Assembly (NCBI GenBank): GCA_001898825.1
Contig: MKVK01000051.1
Location: 98,456-162,455, forward strand
Source: Magnetospirillum sp. 64-120
GTDB lineage: Bacteria; Pseudomonadota; Alphaproteobacteria; Rhodospirillales; Magnetospirillaceae
DNA length: 64,000 nt
Direction: 5' to 3'
The first letter of the stretch is position 1, and the number at the start of each line of letters is the position of its first letter. The notes beneath the pieces were generated by a model. The model saw nothing but the letters and a program-made list of their open reading frames with translations. It did not search any database and was not told where the DNA came from. This document shows, one piece after another, positions 35,786 to 44,267 of this stretch. The translations under genes and the position numbers were made by a program.

Positions 35786-38700
35786 ATGAAGCACAGCACC
35801 GATTTCCTGCGGGCCAATCTGGCTGACGACATCGCCGCCATCATCGCCAAGCACCTGGATGCCGAGCGCGCCGAACAGGCCCGCGCCCTGTCCGTCGCCC
35901 TGCTGTCCGGTCTGCCCGGCGCCGATCTGGAAGACCTGGACTGCCACCAGTTCTTCGCCCTGTCCGTCGGTCTGCTGGGCTTCATGGAAAGCCGCAAGCC
36001 CGGCCACGCCAATTTGCGCATGTTCAACCCCGACCAGGAACGCGACGGCTGGTCCTCGTCCCACACCGTGCTTGAAATGGTCAACGACGACATGCCGTTC
36101 CTGCTGGATTCGGTATGCATGAAATTATCCAGCCAAGGCATCGGCATCCATCAGCTGATCCATCCCATCATCAGCGTGCGACGCGACGCCAAGGGCCATC
36201 TGACCACCTTGGCCGATGGCGAAAGCCCGGAATCGGTGATGCATTTCCAGGTCGACCGCCAGGACCCTGCCGATTTCGCCAAATTGTGCACCCAGATCGA
36301 ACAGGTCCTGGTGGACGTTCGCGCCGCCGTCACCGACTGGCTGCCCATGCGCGAACGCATCCAGACGGTGTCGCAATCCCTGCCGGATTTTTGCGGCACC
36401 GCCATGCCCGAAGACGTCAGCGAAGCGGTGGCGTTCCTGGATTGGCTGCACGACAACCACTTCACCTTCTTGGGGTACCGCCACTTCAAGCTGTCGGGGC
36501 CGGCCGAAGCCCCCCATGTGGGCATGGAAGCCGGGGAGTCCTTGGGCATCCTGCGCGACGCCCAGTTGATGGTGTTCGACGATTCCATGTCACTGGCATC
36601 CATGCCGGACGAGATCCGCGCCTTCTTGTCGGCGCCCGGCCTGTTGCTGGTGACCAAGTCGGTGACCCAGGCCCGCATCCACCGCCCGGCCCACATGGAC
36701 GTCATCGGCGTCAAGATGCATGACAAGAACGGCCGCGTGGTCGGGCTGCACGCCTTTGTCGGCCTGTTCACCTCGGCCGCCTATACCCGCAACCCGGCGG
36801 GCATCCCCCTGCTGCGGCAAAAGGTCGCCCGGGTCGAGGCGCGCGCCGCCTTCCCCCGTCACGGCCATGACGCCAAGGCGTTGACCAACATCTTGGAAAC
36901 CTATCCCCGCGACGAATTGTTCCAGATTTCCGAGGACCTGCTGTATCGCGTAGCACTTGGCATCCTGCGCATCCAGGACCGCCCGCGAGTGGCCTTGTTC
37001 GTGCGCTTCGACGACTTTTCGCGCTTCGTGTCGTGTCTGGTGTTCCTGCCCCGCGACCGTTACGACACCCCCATGCGCCTGGCGGTGACCCGCATCCTGG
37101 AACAGGCCTATGACGGAACCTTGGACGCCTATTACACCCAGGTGTCCGACGGGCCGCTGGCCCGACTGCATCTGATCGTGCGCACCCGTCCGGGTGCGGC
37201 CACCCAGGTGGACACCAGCGAGCTGGAAAGCCGCATCGCCATCGCCACCCGGTCGTGGTCCGACCATCTGCAGGACGCCTTGGTCCACGATCATGGCGAA
37301 GCCCATGGTCTGGTGCTGGCCCGGCGCTGGCGCGACGGCTTCCCCGCCGCCTATCGCGAACGTCACCCGCCGCTGGCCGCGCTCGGCGACGTGGAGCGGC
37401 TGGAAAAGGTGGTGGCCGGCCAAGACGTCTGCCTGGGCCTTTATCGCCCGGTGGAAGCGCCCGCCCACGAAGCGCGCCTGAAGCTGTTACGCAGCGGCGA
37501 CACCGTGGCGCTGTCCGACATCCTGCCCATCCTGGAAGCCATGGGCTTGCGGGTGATCGCCGAAGTCCCCCATGAAATCCAGGCCACCGATCTGGGCCGG
37601 TCGTTCTGGCTGCACGACTTCCTGGTGCAGTCGGCCAATGGCGACGCCATCGACCTGAACGCGCGGGGTGCCGATTTCGAAACCGCCCTGACCACCGTCT
37701 GGCGCGGCGGCGCCGAAAGCGACGGCTTCAACCGGCTGGTGCTGACCGCCGGCCTGGCCTGGCGCGACGTGGTGATCGTGCGGGCTTATGCCAAATATCT
37801 GCGTCAGGCCGGCTTGCCGCTGTCGCAAAGCACGGTCGAGCAAGCGCTTTACAACAACCCGGCCCAAGCCGCCGCCCTGGTCGCCTGGTTCAAGGCGCTG
37901 TTCGATCCGAACCACCAGAACGGCGACGCCTGTTTCGTCGAAAGCCAGCTGAACGCGCTTTTGGATCAGGTGGCCAACGCCGACGACGACCGCATCTTGC
38001 GCCGTTTCGCCAACCTGATCGGCGCCACGCTTCGCACCAACTGGTTCCTGGGCCGCGATTACGTGTCCTTCAAGTTGGATTCCACCGCCATCGACGACCT
38101 GCCGCTGCCCCGGCCCAAGGTGGAAATCTTCGTTTATTCACCCCGGGTCGAAGCCGTCCATCTGCGGGGCGGCAAAGTGGCGCGCGGCGGCATCCGCTGG
38201 TCCGACCGCCGCGACGACTTCCGCACCGAGATCCTGGGCCTGATGAAGGCGCAGATGGTGAAGAACGCCGTCATCGTGCCGGTGGGCGCCAAGGGCGGTT
38301 TCGTGGTCAAGCAACCACCCGCCGGCGGCGACCGCCAAGCCCTGTTGGCGGAAGGCATCGAATGCTATCGCACCATGATGCGCGGCCTGTTGGACCTGAC
38401 CGACAACCTGAAAGCCGGCGAGGTGGTCGCACCCGACGGCATCGTGCGGCGCGACGGTGACGACCCCTATCTGGTGGTCGCCGCCGACAAGGGCACGGCG
38501 ACATTTTCCGACATCGCCAACGCGCTTTCCCTGGAATACGGCTTCTGGTTGGGCGACGCCTTCGCCTCGGGCGGCTCCAAGGGGTACGACCACAAGGCCA
38601 TGGGCATCACGGCACGCGGCGCCTGGGAAGCGGTCAAACGCCATTTCCGCGAAACCGGCCTGAACACCCAAGCCCAGGATTTCACCGCCATCGGCATCGG

Positions 38701-40576
38701 CGACATGTCGGGCGACGTGTTCGGCAACGGCATGCTGTGTTCGCCCCATATCCGTTTGCTGGCGGCCTTCAACCACGCCCACATTTTCGTCGATCCCGAT
38801 CCCGACGCGGCCGTGTCCTTCGCCGAACGCCAGCGCCTGTTCACGGCGGTCAAGGCCTGGGGCGACTATGACACCAAGCTGATCTCGGAAGGCGGCGGCG
38901 TGTTCGCCCGCAGCGCCAAGACCATCGCCATCACGCCCCAGATGGCGGAACGCTTCGGCATCACCAAGTCGCAGATGACACCGGCCGAACTGATCCGCAC
39001 CCTGCTGACCGCCCCGGTCGACCTTTTGTTCTTCGGCGGCATCGGCACCTACATCAAGGCCCATGACGAAAGCCACGCCGAAGTGGGCGACCGCGCCAAC
39101 GAGGCGGTCCGCGTCGACGGCGCGCAAGTGCGGGCCAAGGTGGTGGGCGAAGGGGCCAATCTGGGCGTCACCCAGCGCGGCCGCATCGAGATGGCGCAAA
39201 ACGGCATCCGCCTGAACACCGACGCCATCGACAATTCCGCCGGTGTCGACACCTCGGACCACGAAGTCAACATCAAGATCCTGCTGGGCGAGGTGGTGGC
39301 CGCCGGCGACATGACGGAAAAGCAGCGGGACCTTTTGCTGGCGTCGATGACCGACGAAGTGGCGCAATTGGTGTTGCGCGACAATTACCTGCAGACCCAG
39401 GCGCTGTCCTTGATGGAGGTCGGCGGCGTCGACCTGCTGGATGGCCAGATCCGCTTCATGCGCCTGCTGGAAAAATCCGGCCGGTTGGATCGTGCCATCG
39501 AATTCCTGCCCGATGACGAAACCCTGACCGAACGGGCCGCCAAGCGCCGTGGCCTGACCCGGCCGGAACTGTCGGTGCTGCTGGCCTATGCCAAGATTTG
39601 GCTGCATGACGCGGTCATCGCTTCCAACCTTCCCGACGCCCCCTTCCTGGCCGCCGATCTGGGGCGCTATTTCCCCACGGCACTGCGGGAGCGCTTTACC
39701 CCGCAGATCGCCTGCCACCGTTTGCGCCGTGAAATCGTCGCCACCTCCATCACCAATTCCATCATCAACCGGGTCGGCATCGGTTTCGTGCTGGACATGA
39801 TGGACCGGACCGGCTTTGGCGCCGGAGAAGTGGCCCGGGCTTACATCGTCGCCCGCGACGCCTATGGCCTGCGCGATTTGTGGCGCCAGATCGAAGAACT
39901 GGACGGCCAGGTTCCGGCGGCGCTGCAAACCACCTTGCTGAACGAAGCCAACCGGCTGATGGAACGCGCCACCGCCTGGGTGCTGCGCTCGTTGCCCGCC
40001 GAGATGGACATGGGCAGCGCCATCGCCGCCCTGGCTCCGGGGATCACCGCCCTGGAACAGGCCTGCCCGGACATCTTGCCGGAAGACGCGCAGAACGCCA
40101 TCACCGCCCGTGCCCAGGATTACGTCGCCCAAGGCGCCCCGGCGGCCTTGGCCGACAAGGTGGGACGGATGATCGTTCTGGCCTCGGCCGCCGACATCGT
40201 TCAACTGTCGGAAATCCACGGCCTGAACGTGGCCGAGGTGGGCCGCCTTTATTTCCTGGTCGGGCACCGTTTCGGCCTGGGCTGGCTGCGTTCGGCGGCC
40301 CAGCGCCTGGTGGGCGGAAGCCATTGGCAGAAACTGGCCATCAACGCCGCTACCGAGGACTTGCACGCCCATCAACGGGCCTTCACCCATTCCGTCCTGC
40401 GTCTGTCCCCGGCCTTGGCCTCGGATCAGGCCATGACAGCCTGGGCCGAGACCCATGGGGCCGACATCGCCCGCGCCGACACGTTGATCGCCGAACTGCG
40501 CGCCGCCCCCGGACTGGACCTGTCCATGCTGGTGGTCGCCAACCGGCAGCTGAAGAGTCTTGCCGATAGCGGTTGA
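35786..40576 (+). CDS. Large NAD-specific glutamate dehydrogenase (GDH180 class)
   Basis: A 1596-residue enzyme of the large NAD-GDH class found in many proteobacteria, interconverting glutamate and 2-oxoglutarate plus ammonia, usually in the catabolic direction. The ~700-residue N-terminal regulatory region (ACT-like repeats) is followed by the catalytic core: GGIRWSDRRDDFRTEILGLM, MVKNAVIVPVGAKGGFVVK with the active-site Lys, FTAIGIGDMSGDVFGNGML, and VVGEGANLGVTQRGRIE. ATG 35786 is preferred because AGGGAGG lies ~5 bp upstream; an open lead to 35714 lacks such a site. It stands alone, 79 bp after holA. Confidence 0.96.
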   Translation: MKHSTDFLRANLADDIAAIIAKHLDAERAEQARALSVALLSGLPGADLEDLDCHQFFALSVGLLGFMESRKPGHANLRMFNPDQERDGWSSSHTVLEMVNDDMPFLLDSVCMKLSSQGIGIHQLIHPIISVRRDAKGHLTTLADGESPESVMHFQVDRQDPADFAKLCTQIEQVLVDVRAAVTDWLPMRERIQTVSQSLPDFCGTAMPEDVSEAVAFLDWLHDNHFTFLGYRHFKLSGPAEAPHVGMEAGESLGILRDAQLMVFDDSMSLASMPDEIRAFLSAPGLLLVTKSVTQARIHRPAHMDVIGVKMHDKNGRVVGLHAFVGLFTSAAYTRNPAGIPLLRQKVARVEARAAFPRHGHDAKALTNILETYPRDELFQISEDLLYRVALGILRIQDRPRVALFVRFDDFSRFVSCLVFLPRDRYDTPMRLAVTRILEQAYDGTLDAYYTQVSDGPLARLHLIVRTRPGAATQVDTSELESRIAIATRSWSDHLQDALVHDHGEAHGLVLARRWRDGFPAAYRERHPPLAALGDVERLEKVVAGQDVCLGLYRPVEAPAHEARLKLLRSGDTVALSDILPILEAMGLRVIAEVPHEIQATDLGRSFWLHDFLVQSANGDAIDLNARGADFETALTTVWRGGAESDGFNRLVLTAGLAWRDVVIVRAYAKYLRQAGLPLSQSTVEQALYNNPAQAAALVAWFKALFDPNHQNGDACFVESQLNALLDQVANADDDRILRRFANLIGATLRTNWFLGRDYVSFKLDSTAIDDLPLPRPKVEIFVYSPRVEAVHLRGGKVARGGIRWSDRRDDFRTEILGLMKAQMVKNAVIVPVGAKGGFVVKQPPAGGDRQALLAEGIECYRTMMRGLLDLTDNLKAGEVVAPDGIVRRDGDDPYLVVAADKGTATFSDIANALSLEYGFWLGDAFASGGSKGYDHKAMGITARGAWEAVKRHFRETGLNTQAQDFTAIGIGDMSGDVFGNGMLCSPHIRLLAAFNHAHIFVDPDPDAAVSFAERQRLFTAVKAWGDYDTKLISEGGGVFARSAKTIAITPQMAERFGITKSQMTPAELIRTLLTAPVDLLFFGGIGTYIKAHDESHAEVGDRANEAVRVDGAQVRAKVVGEGANLGVTQRGRIEMAQNGIRLNTDAIDNSAGVDTSDHEVNIKILLGEVVAAGDMTEKQRDLLLASMTDEVAQLVLRDNYLQTQALSLMEVGGVDLLDGQIRFMRLLEKSGRLDRAIEFLPDDETLTERAAKRRGLTRPELSVLLAYAKIWLHDAVIASNLPDAPFLAADLGRYFPTALRERFTPQIACHRLRREIVATSITNSIINRVGIGFVLDMMDRTGFGAGEVARAYIVARDAYGLRDLWRQIEELDGQVPAALQTTLLNEANRLMERATAWVLRSLPAEMDMGSAIAALAPGITALEQACPDILPEDAQNAITARAQDYVAQGAPAALADKVGRMIVLASAADIVQLSEIHGLNVAEVGRLYFLVGHRFGLGWLRSAAQRLVGGSHWQKLAINAATEDLHAHQRAFTHSVLRLSPALASDQAMTAWAETHGADIARADTLIAELRAAPGLDLSMLVVANRQLKSLADSG

Positions 40577-40633
40577 ATCAAGGCTGGGCTTGCATTAGGT
40601 AAGGTCAGCCCTTTCTATCGGAGCCTTGCCGGC

Positions 40634-41221
40634 ATGGACCCGCGCCAATTTCTGGCTGACCAGTTCGTTGAACACGAAAAGACCGTCGCCGAAACCAAGA
40701 ATGCGGTCTCGTCCGCATTCGGCGCTTTGGCGGCAGCATGCATCCACAGCCTGGAAAATGGTGGCAAGATCCTGTTTTTCGGCAATGGGGGATCGGCGGC
40801 CGACGCCCAACATCTGGCCGCCGAACTGGTGGTGCGCTATCGCGCCAACGGGCGCGCCCTGGCCGCCCTGGCGTTGACCACCGACACCTCGATCCTGACC
40901 GCGTGCTCCAACGATTTTTCCTATGACGACATCTTCGCCCGTCAAATCGAGGCCCTGGCCCGCCCCGGCGACGTCGCCATCGGCATCTCGACCTCGGGCA
41001 ACAGCCCCAATGTGTTGAAGGCGCTGGAAGCGGCCCGCGCCATCGGCTGTGTCGCCGCGGCGTTTTCCGGCCGTGACGGCGGCAAGCTGCGGGGCTTGGC
41101 CGAACCCTTGATCGTGGTCCCTTCGCCGGTGACCGCCCGCATCCAGGAAATGCACATCCTGATCGGCCATGCCCTGTGCGACATCTTGGAACAGCGTTTG
41201 CGCTCCAGCGTTGGAGTTTAA
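40634..41221 (+). CDS. gmhA: Phosphoheptose isomerase (GmhA-like SIS-domain protein)
   Basis: A 195-residue SIS-domain protein. The core GGKILFFGNGGSAADAQHLA, then ELVVRYRANGRALAALALTT, ISTSGNSPNVLKALEAA and the C-terminal EMHILIGHALCDILE fit GmhA, which makes D-glycero-D-manno-heptose 7-phosphate from sedoheptulose 7-phosphate; DiaA-type proteins are related. It starts the surface-polysaccharide region and is likely co-transcribed with the SxtJ/SxtK-like and carbamoyltransferase genes. A second SIS isomerase lies at 58492-59112. Confidence 0.88.
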   Translation: MDPRQFLADQFVEHEKTVAETKNAVSSAFGALAAACIHSLENGGKILFFGNGGSAADAQHLAAELVVRYRANGRALAALALTTDTSILTACSNDFSYDDIFARQIEALARPGDVAIGISTSGNSPNVLKALEAARAIGCVAAAFSGRDGGKLRGLAEPLIVVPSPVTARIQEMHILIGHALCDILEQRLRSSVGV

Positions 41222-41228
41222 CTCCAAC
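41210..41228. repeat. Inverted repeat across the gmhA stop codon
   Basis: GTTGGAGT-TTA-ACTCCAAC is a perfect 8-bp stem with 3-base loop that includes the TAA. CTCCA just upstream (41202-41206) can compete for the TGGAG half. No T-tract follows. It could slow exonucleases, attenuate readthrough to the next gene, or be fortuitous. Confidence 0.4.
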
Positions 41229-41273
41229 AAATGGTAAGAGACCTTCAGTCAATCGCTGCAACACAGGGTGCGC

Positions 41274-41711
41274 ATGAGCGGTAAGTCTTCCCCGGTCCTG
41301 GAAACGCAAGGTCATTCCGCCCCTGTCGAGATGGGATCGGAACGGTCGTTCGGCCTGGTCTTCGCCGCCTTTTTCACCCTGATCGCTTTGTGGCCGCTGA
41401 AATCGGGCGGCGACATCCGCTTGTGGGCGGTGGGATTGGCGGGCGCTTTCCTGGTGGTTTCGCTGACGGCTCCCAAGCTGCTGAAGCCGTTGAACCTGCT
41501 TTGGTTCAAGTTCGGCCTGGTGCTGCACAAGATCATGACGCCGCTGATCATGGGATTGCTGTTCTTCGTGACGGTGGTCCCCATCGGCCTGTTGATGCGG
41601 GCCAGCGGCAAGGACCCCATGCGCCTGAAGCGCGACCCCGCCGCCACCAGCTACTGGATCAAGCGTGATCCGCCCGGCCCGGCGCCGGCTTCCATGAAAA
41701 ATCAGTTCTAG
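41274..41711 (+). CDS. SxtJ-family membrane protein
   Basis: A 145-residue membrane protein with helices at roughly residues 24-60 (GLVFAAFFTLIALWPLKSGG, then LWAVGLAGAFLVVSLTAPKL) and ~80-105 (HKIMTPLIMGLLFFVTVVPI). The cytoplasmic tail ends DPMRLKRDPAATSYWIKRDP, the characteristic end of SxtJ-like proteins. Such genes are repeatedly found beside O-carbamoyltransferases, as in cyanobacterial saxitoxin clusters, but their function is unknown. ATG 41274 has AGGG about 6 bp upstream. The SxtK-like gene follows after 11 bp. Confidence 0.85.
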   Translation: MSGKSSPVLETQGHSAPVEMGSERSFGLVFAAFFTLIALWPLKSGGDIRLWAVGLAGAFLVVSLTAPKLLKPLNLLWFKFGLVLHKIMTPLIMGLLFFVTVVPIGLLMRASGKDPMRLKRDPAATSYWIKRDPPGPAPASMKNQF

Positions 41712-41722
41712 GGGCTTGATCC

Positions 41723-41872
41723 ATGGCATTCCTGATCGAATTGTGGGCCTTCATGCGCGTGCGCAAGAAGTTCTGGCTGCTGCCCATCTTGGTGATGATG
41801 GTGCTGTTTGGCGGCCTGATCGTGCTGAGCCATGGCTCGGCCGTGGCCCCGTTCATCTATACGCTGTTCTAG
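41723..41872 (+). CDS. SxtK/DUF5989-like small membrane protein
   Basis: A 49-residue protein, too short for usual ORF cut-offs. It reads MAFLIELWAFMRVRKKFWLL, then a hydrophobic helix (LPILVMMVLFGGLIVL) and SHGSAVAPFIYTLF. The WxFxRxRKKFWLLP and the end AP.IYTLF are typical of the DUF5989/SxtK family that accompanies SxtJ and carbamoyltransferases. It has one membrane helix. It lies 11 bp after SxtJ and 17 bp before the carbamoyltransferase, so the three are one operon. Function unknown. Confidence 0.85.
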   Translation: MAFLIELWAFMRVRKKFWLLPILVMMVLFGGLIVLSHGSAVAPFIYTLF

Positions 41873-41889
41873 GATAAGGAAGCGGGCGG

Positions 41890-43731
41890 GTGAAAATTCT
41901 GGGCCTTTCAGCGCTGTATCACGACAGCGCCGCAGCACTGATCGAAGACGGACGCATCATCGCCGCCGCCCAAGAGGAGCGTTTCACCCGCATCAAGCAC
42001 GACGCGGCCTTCCCCAAGCAAGCCATCGGATATTGCTTGGCGGAAGCCGGCTGCGGCTTGAACGACATCGACTTCGTCGTCTTCTACGACAAGCCGTTCC
42101 TGAAGTTCGAACGGCTGATGGAAACCTATCTGTCCTTCGCACCCCGGGGCTTCACCTCGTTCCAAAAGGCGATCCCGGTCTGGCTGAAGGAAAAGCTGTT
42201 CCAAAAGGATCTGCTGGCGAAAGAGTTCAAGAAGTTCGCGAAAGACTTCGACTGGATGGGAAAGATGCTGTTCACCGAACACCATCTGTCCCACGCGGCG
42301 TCAGCCTTCTTCCCGTCGCCGTTCCAGGACGCCGCCGTGCTGACCATGGACGGGGTGGGCGAATGGACCACCACCAGCTTGGCCATGGGGTCGGGCAATT
42401 CCTTGGAAATCCATAAGGAACTGCATTTCCCCCACTCGCTGGGCCTGCTTTATTCCGCCGCCACCTACTACACCGGCTTCAAGGTCAATTCCGGTGAATA
42501 CAAGGTCATGGGCCTGGCGCCTTACGGCGAACCGAAATACGCCCAGACCATTCTGGACAAGGTGGTGGACGTCAAGGAAGACGGCTCGTTCCATCTGGAT
42601 CAAAGCTATTTCGATTATTGCACCGGCCTGACCATGACCAACGACAAGTTCGCGTCGTTGTTCGGCCAACCCGTGCGCCAGGCCGACAAGGACCCGCTGA
42701 CCCAGTTCCACATGGACATGGCGGCGTCGATCCAAGAAGTCACCGAACACATCGTGCTGAAGCTGGCGCGGTCCATCCGCAAGGAGACGGGCGCCAAGAA
42801 TTTGTGTCTGGCCGGTGGCGTGGCGCTGAACTGCGTCGCCAACGGCAAGATCCTGCGTGAAAACATCTTCGACAACATCTGGATCCAGCCGGCGGCCGGC
42901 GATGCCGGCGGCGCCCTGGGGGCCGCCCTGGCCGGCTATCACATCAACCAGGGTCAGCCGCGTCAGGTGGCCGGCAACGGCAAGGATGCCATGGAGGGGT
43001 CCTATCTGGGTCCGGTCTGGCAACAAGACGACATCGAGACCCGGCTGAAGGAAGCCGGCGCCGTGTTCACCGTGCTGAGCGACGACCAGTTGATCGAACA
43101 GACGGCGCAGGCCCTGGCCGACGAAAAGGCGGTGGGCTGGATGCAGGGCCGCATGGAATTCGGCCCGCGCGCCCTGGGCGGCCGATCCATCCTGGGCGAC
43201 CCGCGTTCGCCCACCATGCAAAAGGTGCTGAACCTGAAGGTCAAATACCGCGAAAGCTTCCGCCCCTTCGCGCCGTCGGTGCTGCGCGAGGACGTGGCCG
43301 AATGGTTCGACTTGGATGGCGACAGCCCTTACATGCTGCTGGTCGCCCCGGTGGCGGAAAAGCACCGCCGTCAGATGACGGAAGCGGAAAACGCGCTGTT
43401 CGGCATCGACAAGCTGAACGTGCCGCGTTCCAGCCTGCCGGCGGTCACCCACGTGGATTACTCGGCCCGTATCCAGACCGTGCATGCCGACACCAATCCG
43501 CGCTATCACGCGCTGATTTCGTCGTTCAAGGCCAAGACCGGTTGCCCCGTGGTGGTCAACACCAGCTTCAACGTGCGCGGCGAGCCCATCGTCTGCACCC
43601 CCGAAGACGCTTTCCGCTGCTTCATGGGCAGCGAAATCGAGGTGCTGACTGTCGGCAACTGCTTCCTGAAAAAGGAAGACCAGGATCCAGGCCTGAAACT
43701 GGACTACAAGAACGCCTTCGAATTGGACTGA
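41890..43731 (+). CDS. NodU/CmcH-family carbamoyltransferase
   Basis: A 613-residue O-carbamoyltransferase transferring the carbamoyl group of carbamoyl phosphate, via carbamoyl-adenylate, to a sugar or other hydroxyl. The Kae1-like N-terminal domain starts KILGLSALYHDSAAALIEDG and has the metal-binding HHLSH (His131, His135). The ASKHA-type GGVALNCVANGKI segment and the C-terminal SFNVRGEPIVCTPEDAFRCF are intact. The start is GTG with AAGGAAG upstream. With the SxtJ/SxtK pair it forms a recurrent cassette; here the likely acceptor is a surface glycan, judged from the surrounding genes. The 3' end overlaps the convergent exonuclease gene by 28 bp. Confidence 0.93.
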   Translation: MKILGLSALYHDSAAALIEDGRIIAAAQEERFTRIKHDAAFPKQAIGYCLAEAGCGLNDIDFVVFYDKPFLKFERLMETYLSFAPRGFTSFQKAIPVWLKEKLFQKDLLAKEFKKFAKDFDWMGKMLFTEHHLSHAASAFFPSPFQDAAVLTMDGVGEWTTTSLAMGSGNSLEIHKELHFPHSLGLLYSAATYYTGFKVNSGEYKVMGLAPYGEPKYAQTILDKVVDVKEDGSFHLDQSYFDYCTGLTMTNDKFASLFGQPVRQADKDPLTQFHMDMAASIQEVTEHIVLKLARSIRKETGAKNLCLAGGVALNCVANGKILRENIFDNIWIQPAAGDAGGALGAALAGYHINQGQPRQVAGNGKDAMEGSYLGPVWQQDDIETRLKEAGAVFTVLSDDQLIEQTAQALADEKAVGWMQGRMEFGPRALGGRSILGDPRSPTMQKVLNLKVKYRESFRPFAPSVLREDVAEWFDLDGDSPYMLLVAPVAEKHRRQMTEAENALFGIDKLNVPRSSLPAVTHVDYSARIQTVHADTNPRYHALISSFKAKTGCPVVVNTSFNVRGEPIVCTPEDAFRCFMGSEIEVLTVGNCFLKKEDQDPGLKLDYKNAFELD

Positions 43732-44267
43732 CACCCGGTCAGCCGCAAAGCTGACGCCACGTTGCGGGCGTCGGTCAGGGCGGTGTGCCCACGACCATGG
43801 GGATCAAAGCCAAGCAGCGTCGGCAGGTCAGCACTGCTGAAGCTGCCGCGCCCAAGCGCCTGGCACAAATGTGGATGCACGTTCGTGCCACGTCCCGCAA
43901 ACGGATTGGCGATGCCCAGTAATCCGCAATTCTCGTCGATGACCATGTGATCGGGACCATTGGACAAGATGGGACTGTCAGGCCCGACGAAATGGGCGAA
44001 GCGGCCAAGCGCGTCTTCCGGCTCGATACCGTCCTGGTCCAGCATATGCTGGCCGATGCCGGTGAGCGCGGTGAAATAATCGCTTAAGCGCGGATTGCGC
44101 CTGGGTTTGACCAGAACCTGGAAACTGGCCAGTTCACGCCAGTCGCGGTCCAGTCTTACGGCCCCGATCTGCACGATCTCACGGTGCTCTCCCGGTCCTG
44201 ACCATCGCCGGGCTTGGGCCCCTTCCCACGAGGTGAATTCAAGGTCGTAGACGACGAATTCGCTCAT
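43704..44267 (-). CDS. DEDDh-type 3'-5' exonuclease-like protein
   Basis: A 187-residue exonuclease-fold protein. Asp8 and Glu10 in FVVYDLEFTSWEG form Exo I, an Asp in GPDHMVIDENC is a candidate for Exo II, and HTALTDARN (His161, Asp166) is Exo III, giving a DEDDh layout similar to the ERI1/KapD-like group. It is the last gene of the manC operon, with an ATGA overlap to manC. Its presence at the end of a polysaccharide operon is unexplained; related genes do occur beside mannose-1-phosphate guanylyltransferases. Substrate (RNA or DNA) unknown. Confidence 0.75.
   Translation of the reverse strand: MSEFVVYDLEFTSWEGAQARRWSGPGEHREIVQIGAVRLDRDWRELASFQVLVKPRRNPRLSDYFTALTGIGQHMLDQDGIEPEDALGRFAHFVGPDSPILSNGPDHMVIDENCGLLGIANPFAGRGTNVHPHLCQALGRGSFSSADLPTLLGFDPHGRGHTALTDARNVASALRLTGCQSNSKAFL

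Noticed and set aside
38138-40456. 772-codon minus-strand open frame opposite the glutamate dehydrogenase gene
   Set aside because: The same shadow effect; the plus-strand protein is a complete, conserved enzyme.
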